Source: Sneathiella marina
GTDB taxonomy: Bacteria > Pseudomonadota > Alphaproteobacteria > Sneathiellales > Sneathiellaceae
NCBI RefSeq assembly: GCF_023746535.1
Contig: NZ_CP098747.1
Coordinates: 1,556,364 to 1,620,363 of the forward strand
Direction of reading: 5' to 3'
Length of the DNA stretch: 64,000 nt
Below are positions 34,570 to 44,591 of the stretch, one piece after another (position 1 is the stretch's first letter; each line of letters opens with the position of its first letter). Below the pieces are notes generated by a model. That model did not search any database and was not told the DNA's origin. It was given only the letters and a program-made list of their open reading frames with translations. Made by a program: the position numbers and the translations under genes.

Positions 34570-36060
34570 ATGTTGATGCCAAAACCCAATCAGGATGTTC
34601 TTGCCAAGCGGGACTATCTGGTGACGGAGCTGCGCAGGATCGTTGCCGATTCTGAAGCGGTTATTGATGACAAAGATGACCTCAGGGCTTTCGAATGCGA
34701 TGGCTTGAGTGCTTACCGCCAGCTCCCCATGATCGCGGTTTTACCGGAAACCGTTGAGGAAATTTCCGAGATTCTGACATTCTGTGCGGCCGAAGGTGTC
34801 AATGTGGTTCCCCGCGGTGCGGGAACCTCTTTATCGGGCGGTGCCTTACCGCTTGCCGATGGCGTCTTGCTCGGGCTTGGAAAGTTCAACAAGATCCTCG
34901 AAATTGATTACGAGAACCGTTGCATGGTGGTGCAGCCCGGCGTTACAAATCTAGCCATTACAGACGCGGTAAAAGCGGATGGCTTTTACTATGCGCCGGA
35001 TCCGTCCAGCCAGATCGCCTGCACCATTGGCGGCAATATCGCCGAGAATTCCGGTGGTGTGCATTGCCTGAAATATGGCCTGACGACGAATAATGTCCTG
35101 GGCATTGAAATGGTGACCATGGCGGGGGAGGTCATTCGGCTGGGGGGTAAGCATCTGGATGCTGAAGGCTATGATCTCCTCGGTGTCATTACGGGCTCTG
35201 AAGGATTGCTGGGGGTTATCACGGAAGTAACCGTTAAAATCCTGGCCACACCGGAGCATGTTTCCGCGCAGCTTATCGGGTTCCCGTCCAGCGAACAGGC
35301 AGGTGATTGCGTCGGCAAGATTATCGGTGCGGGCATTATCCCGGCCGGCATGGAGATGATGGATCGCTATGCCATTCACGCGGCTGAGGAATTTTGCCAG
35401 GCGGGCTACCCCCTTGATGTGGAAGCCTTGTTGATCGTCGAGCTTGACGGCCCGAAAGTCGAGATCGAGCATTATTCGAAGAAAATTGACGAGATCGCCG
35501 CCGCGTGCGGCGCCACTGTCAGCCGGACCAGCCAGAATGAAGCGGAACGCATGGCGTTCTGGGCGGGCCGAAAGGCTGCGTTCCCGGCGGTTGGCAGGAT
35601 TTCACCCGACTATATGTGCATGGACGGGACAATCCCGCGGAGCCAGCTGCCAAAGGTTCTCAAACGCATGGGGGAATTGTCGGAACAGTATGGCCTGCGG
35701 GTCGCCAATGTTTTCCATGCGGGGGATGGCAATTTGCATCCGCTTATTCTGTTCGACGCGAATATTCCCGGTGAACTTGAACGCTGTGAAGAATTTGGGG
35801 CTGACATATTAAAGCTGTGTGTTGAGGTCGGGGGCGTCCTGACCGGGGAGCATGGCGTGGGCATCGAGAAGCGCGACCTGATGGGGGAGATGTTCTCCGA
35901 AGAGGATCTGAAACAGCAGCAACGGCTAAAATGTGCCTTTGATCCCGATGGTCGGTTAAATCCGGGGAAGGTTTTCCCCATACTGCATCGCTGCGCCGAA
36001 CTTGGTAAAATGCATGTTCATAACGGCGAACTCCCCTTTCCCGATATTCCAAGGTTTTAG
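34570..36060 (+). CDS. glcD: Glycolate oxidase FAD-linked subunit GlcD
   Basis: A 496-residue FAD-linked oxidase. The FAD_binding_4 domain has VVPRGAGTSLSGGALPLADG and AENSGGVHCLKYGLTTNNVLG. The FAD-oxidase C-terminal domain has VANVFHAGDGNLHPLILFD and GGVLTGEHGVGIEKRDLM. In the GlcDEF complex this subunit oxidises glycolate to glyoxylate, passing electrons to quinone. GlcD relatives acting on D-lactate exist, but the following glcE and glcF support glycolate. The operon is glcDEF with tight spacing. Confidence 0.92.
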   Translation: MLMPKPNQDVLAKRDYLVTELRRIVADSEAVIDDKDDLRAFECDGLSAYRQLPMIAVLPETVEEISEILTFCAAEGVNVVPRGAGTSLSGGALPLADGVLLGLGKFNKILEIDYENRCMVVQPGVTNLAITDAVKADGFYYAPDPSSQIACTIGGNIAENSGGVHCLKYGLTTNNVLGIEMVTMAGEVIRLGGKHLDAEGYDLLGVITGSEGLLGVITEVTVKILATPEHVSAQLIGFPSSEQAGDCVGKIIGAGIIPAGMEMMDRYAIHAAEEFCQAGYPLDVEALLIVELDGPKVEIEHYSKKIDEIAAACGATVSRTSQNEAERMAFWAGRKAAFPAVGRISPDYMCMDGTIPRSQLPKVLKRMGELSEQYGLRVANVFHAGDGNLHPLILFDANIPGELERCEEFGADILKLCVEVGGVLTGEHGVGIEKRDLMGEMFSEEDLKQQQRLKCAFDPDGRLNPGKVFPILHRCAELGKMHVHNGELPFPDIPRF

Positions 36061-36065
36061 GATAC

Positions 36066-37304
36066 ATGCAGACAACCACGATAACATCTGACACTCAGAT
36101 TCAGGATATGCTCGATTGGGCTCTGGCGGGCAAACACGGGCTTGCCGTTCAGGGGCAGGGTTCGAAAGTCGCTCTTGGCCGTCCCGTTGCCGCCGATGCC
36201 ATACTGGACATGTCGGGCCTGACGGGGGTGCTGCTCTATGAACCCGCAGAGCTGGTCATGAAAGCGAAAGCCGGCATGAAGGTAAGTGAGGTGAAGGCCC
36301 TGCTGGATCAACAGGGCCAGAAACTGGCGTTTGAGCCGCCGGATTACGGACCCTTGTTGGGTACGGCGGCGGATATGGGGACCCTTGGCGGTATTTTTTC
36401 CACAAACCTGTCAGGATCCAGCCGGGTGAAATCCGGGGCGGCCCGGGATCATTTACTCGGTGTCAGTGGGTTTACCGGGCGGGGGCAGACCTTTCAGACC
36501 GGTAGCCGCGTGATGAAGAATGTCACGGGATATGATTTATGCAAGCTGGTGGCTGGCAGTTACGGGACGCTGGCAATTGCAACCGAGATGACGTTCAAGG
36601 TACTGCCCAAATTTGACACGGTGCGAACCGTGCTTGTGTATGATGCGGATTTACGGGCCGCAATCGCCTGCATGCGCGATGCGCTATCTTCGGTGCATGA
36701 TGTTGCGGCGGCGGCCTATCTGCCCGCCGAAGCCGCCGCCAGAATTCCCCTTGACTATATTTCCAAACCGGGAAAATCGGTTATCGCCCTAAAAATTGAG
36801 GGACCGAAACCCTCTGCGACGTTTCGCTGTGACGCCATGCGCAAAATAATGGCGCCTTTTGGCGATATTGAGGTACTGCACAGCCATAATTCCGCAGAGT
36901 TCTGGTCGCTGACCGGTAACGCGGCGCCTTTTGTCGGGGAAAAAGCCCCCCTCTGGCGGTTATCGGTACCGCCGGCAAATGCCGATCGGGTGATGTCAGC
37001 CATAAAGGATGAGGGCACGGATTGCCTGTATTTTGTCGATTGGGCTGGTGGCTTGATCTGGGTACAGCTTGTATCGGAAAGTGACGATGGCGGGGAGGCT
37101 GTCATCCGTGGTGCGATCGGTGCAGAGGGCCATGCGACACTGATCCGCGGATCCGAGACGCTGCGCCGCCAAATCGCCCCCTTCCAACCTGTTAGTTCAA
37201 CCGTCGCAATGTTGAACCGCCGGATCAAAAACGGGTTTGATCCGGAAAACATCCTCAATCCCGGCCGTATGTATCTGGATGAAGACGGGCAGGGAACCCA
37301 CTGA
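36066..37304 (+). CDS. glcE: Glycolate oxidase FAD-binding subunit GlcE
   Basis: A 412-residue protein with a shortened FAD_binding_4 domain (HGLAVQGQGSKVALGRPVAA, MGTLGGIFSTNLSGSSR, GSRVMKNVTGYDLCKL) and a short C-terminal region ending KNGFDPENILNPGRMY, the GlcE layout. It supports GlcD in the membrane-associated complex. It starts 5 bases after glcD and ends one base before glcF. Confidence 0.92.
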   Translation: MQTTTITSDTQIQDMLDWALAGKHGLAVQGQGSKVALGRPVAADAILDMSGLTGVLLYEPAELVMKAKAGMKVSEVKALLDQQGQKLAFEPPDYGPLLGTAADMGTLGGIFSTNLSGSSRVKSGAARDHLLGVSGFTGRGQTFQTGSRVMKNVTGYDLCKLVAGSYGTLAIATEMTFKVLPKFDTVRTVLVYDADLRAAIACMRDALSSVHDVAAAAYLPAEAAARIPLDYISKPGKSVIALKIEGPKPSATFRCDAMRKIMAPFGDIEVLHSHNSAEFWSLTGNAAPFVGEKAPLWRLSVPPANADRVMSAIKDEGTDCLYFVDWAGGLIWVQLVSESDDGGEAVIRGAIGAEGHATLIRGSETLRRQIAPFQPVSSTVAMLNRRIKNGFDPENILNPGRMYLDEDGQGTH

Positions 37305-37305
37305 T

Positions 37306-38592
37306 ATGAAAACAGAATTTTCCCTGGTGCAATTGGCGGATCCAAAAATTTCCAGATCCAATGAGATTCTTCGAAATTGCGTGCATTGCGGATTTTGCAC
37401 GGCCACATGCCCCACTTATACGGAACTTGGTGACGAACGAGATAGCCCGCGGGGCCGAATTTACCTCATCCAGCAAATGCTGGAAAGTGATGAGCCGGCT
37501 CCGGCGTCGACGGTCACCCATATCGACAGATGCCTGTCCTGCCTGTCCTGTATGACCACCTGTCCGTCCGGGGTGCATTACATGCATCTGGTGGATCATG
37601 CCCGGCAATATATCGAGGAAACCTGTGAACGCCCGGTTTTCGATCGGTTTTTGCGGGGGATTTTGGGGGTCATTCTGCCGCGCCCCAATCTATTTCGCCT
37701 GGCGTTAATCGGGGCGGTTCTGGCGAAACCGTTCAAGGGGCTGTTCCGGGGCCGTGTCCGGGCAATGCTGGATATGGCGCCGTCAACACTTGAACCTCCA
37801 TCAGCACTGGATGGTATTGAACAGCATGCGCCGATAGCGCCGCGAAAGAAGCGGGTTGCCCTGATGACCGGTTGCGCCCAAAAGGTCCTGGCCCCGGATA
37901 TCAATGACGCAACCATCCGCCTGCTGACCCGCCACGGCGTTGAAGTGATAATTCCAAAAGCGGCCGGTTGTTGCGGGGCGCTCCCGCTTCATATGGGCAA
38001 GGAAGACGGGGCCCTTGATCTGGCGCGTCAGAATATCCGCGCCTGGTCCGAGGAAATCGACGGGAAAGGGCTTGATGCTATTTTGATCAATACCTCCGGC
38101 TGTGGCACCACGGTAAAGGATTACGGGCATCTATTTGAAAATGACACGGAACTCTCCGTGCAAGCGGCGGCGGTTGCCGAGCTGGCATGTGATATAACGG
38201 AATTTCTCCCGCAGCTGGCTTTACAGAAAACAGCGGATATTCCGCCGCTAAAGGTTGCCTATCATTCCGCCTGTTCACTGCAACATGGCCAGAAAATAAA
38301 AGAACCGCCCAAGCAGCTTTTGGCAGCGATGGATTTTCAGGTAATGGATATACCGGAATCTCATATTTGTTGCGGGTCGGCAGGGACCTATAATTTGTTG
38401 CAGCCGGAAATGTCGGGAAAACTGAAAGCCCGAAAAGTGGCCAATATCGCTAAAACAAACCCGGAAATTATTGCTGCTGGCAATATTGGCTGCATTGCGC
38501 AAATTGCCTCTGGTATGGATCTTCCCGTGCTGCATACGGTACAATTGCTTGATTGGGCAACCGGAGGACCGACACCTGATCAGCTGAAATAG
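37306..38592 (+). CDS. glcF: Glycolate oxidase iron-sulfur subunit GlcF
   Basis: The 428-residue form starts at 37306 (MKTEFSLVQLADPK), one base after glcE; the longer frame overlaps glcE. Two [4Fe-4S] motifs are at the N-terminus, CVHCGFCTATCP and CLSCLSCMTTCP. Two CCG-domain repeats follow (KAAGCCGALPLHMG and ESHICCGSAGTYNLL). It transfers electrons from the flavin subunits to the quinone pool. It completes the glcDEF operon. Confidence 0.93.
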   Translation: MKTEFSLVQLADPKISRSNEILRNCVHCGFCTATCPTYTELGDERDSPRGRIYLIQQMLESDEPAPASTVTHIDRCLSCLSCMTTCPSGVHYMHLVDHARQYIEETCERPVFDRFLRGILGVILPRPNLFRLALIGAVLAKPFKGLFRGRVRAMLDMAPSTLEPPSALDGIEQHAPIAPRKKRVALMTGCAQKVLAPDINDATIRLLTRHGVEVIIPKAAGCCGALPLHMGKEDGALDLARQNIRAWSEEIDGKGLDAILINTSGCGTTVKDYGHLFENDTELSVQAAAVAELACDITEFLPQLALQKTADIPPLKVAYHSACSLQHGQKIKEPPKQLLAAMDFQVMDIPESHICCGSAGTYNLLQPEMSGKLKARKVANIAKTNPEIIAAGNIGCIAQIASGMDLPVLHTVQLLDWATGGPTPDQLK

Positions 38593-38643
38593 ATAGCGAA
38601 TTCACAATTTCGTGTCTCTCTTTCTCTTACCAAATGCGCAGGA

Positions 38644-39219
38644 ATGCCTTATATTTGGTATATGAAATGGTCGAACTTCACTCTCGGACTTATTGCCGCA
38701 ATATTTTTGTGGACCAGCCCGGCGAATGCCCGGCAAGATGACCCTCGGCTTGATGAGTTGTTTTCTGCCTTGTCAGAAACCGAAGATTATGATGAAGGCA
38801 AGGTAATTGAGCGGTCTATCTGGACAATATGGCTGACATCGGGCAGCGATACGGTTGATTTCCTGATGGCGCAGGGCATGAATTATATGAGCCAGGGTGC
38901 CCTTGCCAAATCACTGACGCTATTCACCTCGATCATTAAAATTGATCCGGAATTTTCAGAAGCCTGGAACAAGCGGGCGACGGTTCTGTTTCTAATGGGC
39001 GAGTTTGATGCCTCTGTCGAGGATATCGGACGGACATTGGAACTGGAGCCCCGGCATTTTGGAGCCCTGTCAGGGCTGGGCCAGATTTATGACCGGCAGG
39101 ATATCAATGCAGGAGCGATCTCTGCATTTCAAAAAGCGGTCACGTTAAACCCGCATATGCCGGGCGTGAAAGAACGCATGAAACAGCTTAAAAAAGAGCG
39201 GGATGACAAGAATATCTAA
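38644..39219 (+). CDS. Exported TPR-repeat protein
   Basis: A 191-residue protein with a hydrophobic N-terminus ending ANAR near residue 30, consistent with a signal peptide. Two to three tetratricopeptide repeats cover about 75-180 (GALAKSLTLFTSIIKIDPEF, then FDASVEDIGRTLELEPRHFG, then GAISAFQKAVTLNPHMPG). Such proteins usually scaffold others in the periplasm. The start is uncertain between the first Met and Met7. It follows glcF by 51 bases and is convergent with pyk. Confidence 0.75.
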   Translation: MPYIWYMKWSNFTLGLIAAIFLWTSPANARQDDPRLDELFSALSETEDYDEGKVIERSIWTIWLTSGSDTVDFLMAQGMNYMSQGALAKSLTLFTSIIKIDPEFSEAWNKRATVLFLMGEFDASVEDIGRTLELEPRHFGALSGLGQIYDRQDINAGAISAFQKAVTLNPHMPGVKERMKQLKKERDDKNI

Positions 39220-39241
39220 AGGGTTACTTTAACTTTAGACC

Positions 39242-40663
39242 CTATTGCTCACCGACCCAGGCGATACGCAGGATATTGGTGGATCCGGGCGTTCCAAAGG
39301 GAACACCTGCCATGATAACCACTTGATCGCCGGGTCGGGCAAATCCTTCTGCAAAAGAAATCTTGCAGGCTTTGGCCACCATATCCGCGAAATTTTCCGC
39401 GTCCTTCGTATGGACGCAATGTAATCCCCATACCAGGGCGAGCCGCCGCGCTGTTTTGAGCGACGGTGTGAGCGCAAGAACGGATGTTTTTCCGCGTTCG
39501 CGCGCTGCCCGAAGCGCTGTCGATCCGGACGTCGTGTAGGTTACGATGGCAGAGGCCCCGATTGTCCGGGACACCTGCGATGCCGCGGCACTTATGGCAT
39601 CCGCTGTTGTCGCTTCCAGATCCCCGTGGGTCGCATCAATGATGTTGCGGTAAATCGGATCCTTTTCCGTTACTTCGGCAATATCATTCATCATGGTAAC
39701 CGCTTCGATGGGATGATCCCCGGCGGCGCTTTCCGCAGAAAGCATGACGGCATCGGTACCGTCATAGATGGCGTTGGCGACATCGGTCACTTCGGCGCGG
39801 GTTGGCACGGGGGAGCTGATCATGCTTTCCAGCATTTGAGTGGCGACGACAACGGGCTTACCGGCTTCGCGTGCGCAGGCGATGATTTTTTTCTGGATGG
39901 ACGGGACTTCCTGAACCGGCATTTCCACTCCAAGGTCGCCGCGGGCAACCATCACCGCATCGGATAGCTCAATGATGTCGAATAAGCGCTCGACGGCCGC
40001 TGGCTTCTCGATTTTAGCCATGACCGCCGCCCGGCCAGCGACGATTTTTTTGACTTCAGCAATATCTTCAGGTCGCTGGACAAAGGACAGAGCGACCCAA
40101 TCCACACCCAACTCAAGGGCAAAATCCAGATCCCGGCGGTCCTTATCCGTCAGGGCGCTGATTTTGACGACAACATTGGGAATATTAACGCCTTTACGAT
40201 CCGACAGTTTCCCACCGGTCGAGACGACACAATCCACATGGTTGTCCGAAACGCCGGTCACGGTCATTTTTAGCTTTCCATCGTCGAGAAGTAATTCACT
40301 TCCGATGTCGAGCGATTTGAGAACGGCGGGATGGGGCAGGGAAACTCGGCTGGCATCGCCCGCCGCCGTATCATTATCGAAGCGGAAAGACGCGCCTTTT
40401 TCAAGATAAACCGGTCCTTCAGCGAAGGTTCCAATACGAATTTTCGGGCCCTGCATATCGGCGAGGATGCCAATGGGGCGGCCTTGCTTTGCTTCCAGTG
40501 TACGAATATGGGTATAGGTTACGCGATGATCAGCATGGGTCCCATGGCTGAAATTCAACCGGAAAATATCTGCTCCCGCAAGATGTAATTCTTCTATGGT
40601 TTCGGCTGTTGAACTGGTTGGCCCCAAGGTGGCGATAACTTTTGTATTTCTTAATCGTCGCAT
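39242..40663 (-). CDS. pyk: Pyruvate kinase
   Basis: A 473-residue glycolytic enzyme making pyruvate and ATP from phosphoenolpyruvate and ADP. RRLRNTKVIATLGPTSS is the usual start. FRLNFSHGTHADH and LADMQGPKIRIG line the nucleotide site. MAKIEKPAAVERL carries the catalytic Lys, followed by ARGDLGVEMP and ATQMLESMI. The C-terminal allosteric domain is complete. It diverges from the histidine phosphatase gene. Confidence 0.95.
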   Translation of the reverse strand: MRRLRNTKVIATLGPTSSTAETIEELHLAGADIFRLNFSHGTHADHRVTYTHIRTLEAKQGRPIGILADMQGPKIRIGTFAEGPVYLEKGASFRFDNDTAAGDASRVSLPHPAVLKSLDIGSELLLDDGKLKMTVTGVSDNHVDCVVSTGGKLSDRKGVNIPNVVVKISALTDKDRRDLDFALELGVDWVALSFVQRPEDIAEVKKIVAGRAAVMAKIEKPAAVERLFDIIELSDAVMVARGDLGVEMPVQEVPSIQKKIIACAREAGKPVVVATQMLESMISSPVPTRAEVTDVANAIYDGTDAVMLSAESAAGDHPIEAVTMMNDIAEVTEKDPIYRNIIDATHGDLEATTADAISAAASQVSRTIGASAIVTYTTSGSTALRAARERGKTSVLALTPSLKTARRLALVWGLHCVHTKDAENFADMVAKACKISFAEGFARPGDQVVIMAGVPFGTPGSTNILRIAWVGEQ

Positions 40664-40852
40664 ACGTCTTTACTTTCTTGCTCATAGGCGTACAGCCATA
40701 TGGCTTTTATACTAGCCGTAATAGTGAATTTGTGTGAAATTATTATTATTTTTGCGGGGTGTTAAAAGCCTAGCATTCGCGTGGATGTTAATAAAGAACT
40801 ATAATAAACAGCGATGTGAAGCGTCGCTTAACTGACTTTTAGAGAGACATTG

Positions 40853-41506
40853 ATGACTGAACTTACGCTGATCCGCCATGGTCAGGCGCAAACAGGCGCG
40901 ACAGATGAAGCCAGCTACGATCGGTTAAGTGATCTGGGGCATGAACAGGCGCGCTGGCTGGGCGACTATTTTCGACGTTCCCTGGATTTCGATCATATAT
41001 TGTCGGGCACATTAATGCGGCAAATCGAGACAGCGCAATCCCTGGGCCTGTCCCATGTGCCCTTTCGTCAGGATAAGCGTCTGAACGAGCTGGATTATTT
41101 TGGCCTGGCCCATAGTATCAAAGCGACGCATGGCGTTGCTTTTCCCGAAACAGCAGAGGATTTCGCCAGCCATATTCCGCAAGTCCTTGAAATTTGGCGA
41201 ACGGGAGATGTCCAGGATGGCTTGGAAAGCTTTGACAATTTTCGGTCACGGATATTGAGTGCCTTGAAGGACGCGGCAACCCTTGACGGGCGTGTGTTAC
41301 TTGTGACATCCACCGGTGTTATTGCAACACTCGTGGCGTTGTCGCTTGGCCTGGACATCGACATGAAAAGCAAGATGTTTCTGATGGTCGGGCATACCTC
41401 TACCCATAAATTTGAACTTCAAGGGGATGAACTGCATCTGACCCAATTCGGCGCGACACCGCATTTGGATCGGCCGGACCGGATATATGCAAGGACGCTT
41501 GCGTAA
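40853..41506 (+). CDS. Histidine phosphatase superfamily protein
   Basis: A 217-residue phosphoglycerate-mutase-like protein. LTLIRHGQAQT near the N-terminus carries the phosphorylated His. SGTLMRQIETAQ holds the second Arg and the acid/base region, and LLVTSTGVIATL replaces the more usual second-His motif, here Thr-Ser-Thr. That substitution makes full catalytic competence uncertain. I use the ATG at 40853, after AGAGAGAC. Confidence 0.82.
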   Translation: MTELTLIRHGQAQTGATDEASYDRLSDLGHEQARWLGDYFRRSLDFDHILSGTLMRQIETAQSLGLSHVPFRQDKRLNELDYFGLAHSIKATHGVAFPETAEDFASHIPQVLEIWRTGDVQDGLESFDNFRSRILSALKDAATLDGRVLLVTSTGVIATLVALSLGLDIDMKSKMFLMVGHTSTHKFELQGDELHLTQFGATPHLDRPDRIYARTLA

Positions 41507-41546
41507 GCTGATCAGGCGCCAGTTGGTGATAGCTGATCAGCGATTT
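41507..41546 (+). terminator. Hairpin between convergent phosphatase and GST genes
   Basis: GCTGATCAG (41507-41515) and CTGATCAGC (41533-41541) can form a 9-bp stem with a 17-base loop, followed by GATTTT. The gap is only 30 bases and the structure overlaps the end of the GST gene. The tract is weak, so termination is only a possibility. Confidence 0.35.
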
Positions 41547-42694
41547 TCCTCTCCCCATATCTCCCGGTTGTCTCTGCGTTCAACGCGCCGGGTACAACGG
41601 ATCGTTAGCAGGGGTTCCAACCCTGTTTCCGCCAACAGGATTTCTATCTTGTCTTTTTCCTGTGTTTCGCAGCGATCGAATGCATCCTGTATTTTTTGCA
41701 AAAGATAAATACGATAAGGCAGGACGCCGACCGTTAATTCATGGCCCGACCAGGTGAATGTGCAGCTGCCGATGGCTCTCGCTTTAGCGTCCCCACCGAC
41801 GGTATCGCCAGACCCCAAATCCGGTTGCCCGGTTAGCCAGTTGTTTGTGAAGCCAACGAAAGCTTCTATTTCCGGTAAGTAATCTCTGGCGATAAGAGAG
41901 AGGATCGGTTTCAATGAGTCGGGAATAAAATCATCAGTCAGTATTTCTTCGGCCGTATCGATAAATTCCGGAATGTCAGCATTTGCGGCGTTCATGCGCT
42001 CCGTCCAGCGAAAGACAGCCGGAGCGATCCGCTTCATTAAACTGGCAGGGTGAGGGTCCCGGCCCAAATGGGCGTATAGGGATGCGATCAGACCATAATC
42101 CCCAATGGTTGGCACACCGCCGAGTAAATAGGGATATACAGAAAAATGAGCATCAAGAAGTCGCAGAAATTCCTCATACGCCGCTTCGATTGCCGGAATT
42201 GTTTCCTCTGTCACCCCAAACATCACACCCGCTGCCCGCATACGGCTCGTTGATTTTTCAACAATTTCAGCGCGTTCCGGTTTCGTCATGGTCGGCATTC
42301 GGAACAGTCCGAACTGATCTTCAATAAAGTCTTTGTTTTCGGGATCAAAATTCCAGCGATAATGCATGGCGGGTCTCAGCAACCCTTCGCCGCCAAAAAG
42401 CTCGAAAATCAACGCAACCAAAAGCTGGCGGGCTGTTGCTGGATAAGCTGGCAATCGGGCGAGTTTTCGACCTTCAAACCAGTTGATGATATCGGAGCCG
42501 TCTTGAACCAATTCCCCGTCCGGGGTTTGCAAAACCGGAATAATCCAGCGACCGATTTTTGGCATAACATTGTTCATGTAATCGGGATGTCCGGCAGTGA
42601 CCTCCTTGAAATTGATGTTTTGCTTGATCAGGTAGGCGCGTGCTTTGCCGCTATAAAGGGAATGGGGCATTCCGTAGAGAATAAAGGGAGGCAT
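41537..42694 (-). CDS. Glutathione S-transferase-like protein, long form
   Basis: A 385-residue protein whose N-terminal 80 residues form a thioredoxin-fold GST domain (FILYGMPHSLYSGKARAYLI, then RWIIPVLQTPDGELVQDGSD). A GST C-terminal helical region follows (about 120-250, with YLLGGVPTIGDYGLIASLYA). The last 130 residues extend beyond a normal GST of about 210, including LTGQPDLGSGDTVGGDAK. The glutathione-activating residue may be Ser12 or Tyr14. The target is unknown. It lies 27 bases downstream of the FkbM-type gene on the same strand. Confidence 0.75.
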   Translation of the reverse strand: MPPFILYGMPHSLYSGKARAYLIKQNINFKEVTAGHPDYMNNVMPKIGRWIIPVLQTPDGELVQDGSDIINWFEGRKLARLPAYPATARQLLVALIFELFGGEGLLRPAMHYRWNFDPENKDFIEDQFGLFRMPTMTKPERAEIVEKSTSRMRAAGVMFGVTEETIPAIEAAYEEFLRLLDAHFSVYPYLLGGVPTIGDYGLIASLYAHLGRDPHPASLMKRIAPAVFRWTERMNAANADIPEFIDTAEEILTDDFIPDSLKPILSLIARDYLPEIEAFVGFTNNWLTGQPDLGSGDTVGGDAKARAIGSCTFTWSGHELTVGVLPYRIYLLQKIQDAFDRCETQEKDKIEILLAETGLEPLLTIRCTRRVERRDNREIWGEENR

Positions 42695-42721
42695 GGGAGG
42701 CTTTCATCGAAGGTGGAGATT

Positions 42722-43717
42722 TTAGCGGCTATAAACAAGTAAGTCTTTTTGATCCGTATTTGCAAAGGCGTCTATCTCGTTCAGCCGCACCGGATCCTCG
42801 GCAAGGTTTTGAAATTCATATATATGGGTATAGTGGGATTGAACGAACTCAACAAATTCCCGCGTCTTCTGTTCACCCATGAAATGGGGCGAAAACTCAA
42901 AGAAGACTGGCAGTTTGCTGCCAATGGTTTTCTGGATTTCCTGGAGGATTTCGAAATCAAAGCCTTCTATATCCATCCAGACAAATTCGACTTGCTCAGG
43001 TTCTATGGAATAGGTGTTTATCAGGCTTTTTATGGTAATTGCAGGGACTTCCACGGAGTTCGAATTTCCGGGTAATTCAAGCAAGGAATGGCCGCCGCTG
43101 ACATCTTCTTCCTTAAGATTCAGATTGATGACACCATCTTCTGTGTAAATCGCGGCATGATGGGGTTCAATGGACTCTGTCCAGCCATTTACCCGGACAT
43201 TCGCATGCAAAAAATCAAAGTTCTTTGGCGCGGCCTCAACCGCAATGACCTTTTTAAATTTACCCGTTAGATACAGATACAAGGTTTGGGTGCCTATATT
43301 GGCACCAAGGTCCATCGCCACGCCGTTCCCGCTCAACATTTCCTTATCTTCCAGAAATGCGACAACCTTTTCTGTTTCCGTACGGCCCCAGTTTCCATGC
43401 AGGACGACAGATCTGCCAACAAGATCTCTTGGATCACAGATGATAAGATGATCCTCTTCACGGATGGTCACCGCGGAAAGGCGTTCCGGTAAGGATTTAC
43501 AAATTACTTTCAGACCTTTAACACTGCTGAAGAATTTTTTTAACGGCTTGTCCCGGAATTCCCTTACAAAGAATTTTTCAAGTTTATTGGCCATGGATTC
43601 CGCTAAATTTCTTGATGGTATTGAAACGAAATAAATCCGCACGGCAGAGTGTAATATGACAAACAGGATACTGGCCAGTAAAATAGCGTTTCGGCTTAGT
43701 ATTCCAGCCTGTGCCAT
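42722..43717 (-). CDS. FkbM-family methyltransferase with N-terminal membrane helix
   Basis: A 331-residue protein. Residues 8-32 (RNAILLASILFVILHSAVRI) form a likely membrane anchor; an internal start at MANKLEKFF (residue 42) would give a soluble form, and neither start has a strong ribosome binding site. The FkbM core has AMDLGANIGTQTLYLYLTG as the SAM loop, then VIAVEAAPKNFDFLHANV, and FVWMDIEGFDFEILQEI. This family O-methylates sugars or secondary metabolites. The substrate is unknown. Confidence 0.8.
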   Translation of the reverse strand: MAQAGILSRNAILLASILFVILHSAVRIYFVSIPSRNLAESMANKLEKFFVREFRDKPLKKFFSSVKGLKVICKSLPERLSAVTIREEDHLIICDPRDLVGRSVVLHGNWGRTETEKVVAFLEDKEMLSGNGVAMDLGANIGTQTLYLYLTGKFKKVIAVEAAPKNFDFLHANVRVNGWTESIEPHHAAIYTEDGVINLNLKEEDVSGGHSLLELPGNSNSVEVPAITIKSLINTYSIEPEQVEFVWMDIEGFDFEILQEIQKTIGSKLPVFFEFSPHFMGEQKTREFVEFVQSHYTHIYEFQNLAEDPVRLNEIDAFANTDQKDLLVYSR

Positions 43718-43790
43718 TGTAAGCGGTGTCGGAATTCGATATTGTCGCGGTCGAAAATTAATTATGTGAAGAATGGTTTCTCTATAAATT

Positions 43791-44549
43791 ATGCCCGTAT
43801 TTGATATTCAAAATCCCAGCAGCCCGAACCGGCTATTATTCACGGTTGATCATGCCAGCCAGCATATTCCGCCAGCTTATAACAGCTTAGGCCTTAATGA
43901 TCCGTCCGTACTGCATCGGCATATCGCCTGGGATATCGGCATTGAGGATGTAACACGGCGGCTCGCGGACAAATTGTCGGCGACGGCAATATACGCGCGA
44001 TTTTCGCGATTGTTGCTGGATGCGAACCGGTATCCCGAAGATATGGCCTTGACACCGGTCGTCAGTGACGGTGTCCTGATACCAGACAACAAGAATATTT
44101 CGGCACAGGAAAAAGAACACCGGATCGATACCTACTTCAAGCCTTACCATCATTCAATCGAAGAGCAGTTAGATACAAAAATCGCGGCCCATGGCTTGCC
44201 TCTGTTAATCTCCATGCACAGCTTTACACCAATTATGAATGATTTTGAGCGGCCGTGGCATATCGGTGTTCTGTGGGACCGGGATGAGCGAATTGCCGGC
44301 CCGATGTTGGAAATTTTACGGAAAAACAGCTCCCTGGTCGTTGGCAATAATGAACCCTATTCGGCAAGGGATCCTTTGGGCTACACTATGTCTGCCCACG
44401 GGATAGACCGTGGTGTTCCCAATGTCGCCATTGAAATCAGGCAGGATTTGATTGATACCCATCAGGGCGCGGAAAAATGGGCCTGTATCATGGCGGACAC
44501 AGTGTCACAGCTCCTGGAATTGGTGCCGGTGGATCCAATTGCAGTGTAG
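43791..44549 (+). CDS. N-formylglutamate amidohydrolase family protein
   Basis: A 252-residue enzyme of the FGase family. The zinc-site region LLFTVDHASQHIPPAYNS near the N-terminus, ARFSRLLLDANRYPED and LISMHSFTP are the family motifs. N-formylglutamate deformylase completes histidine degradation, but this shorter form is also found away from hut genes, and no hut gene is nearby. It precedes the carboxylate-amine ligase by 42 bases and may share its transcript. Confidence 0.85.
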   Translation: MPVFDIQNPSSPNRLLFTVDHASQHIPPAYNSLGLNDPSVLHRHIAWDIGIEDVTRRLADKLSATAIYARFSRLLLDANRYPEDMALTPVVSDGVLIPDNKNISAQEKEHRIDTYFKPYHHSIEEQLDTKIAAHGLPLLISMHSFTPIMNDFERPWHIGVLWDRDERIAGPMLEILRKNSSLVVGNNEPYSARDPLGYTMSAHGIDRGVPNVAIEIRQDLIDTHQGAEKWACIMADTVSQLLELVPVDPIAV

Positions 44550-44591
44550 GCACCAAAATATAATGTAGGATATAAGGCAGGGGGAGCCGGG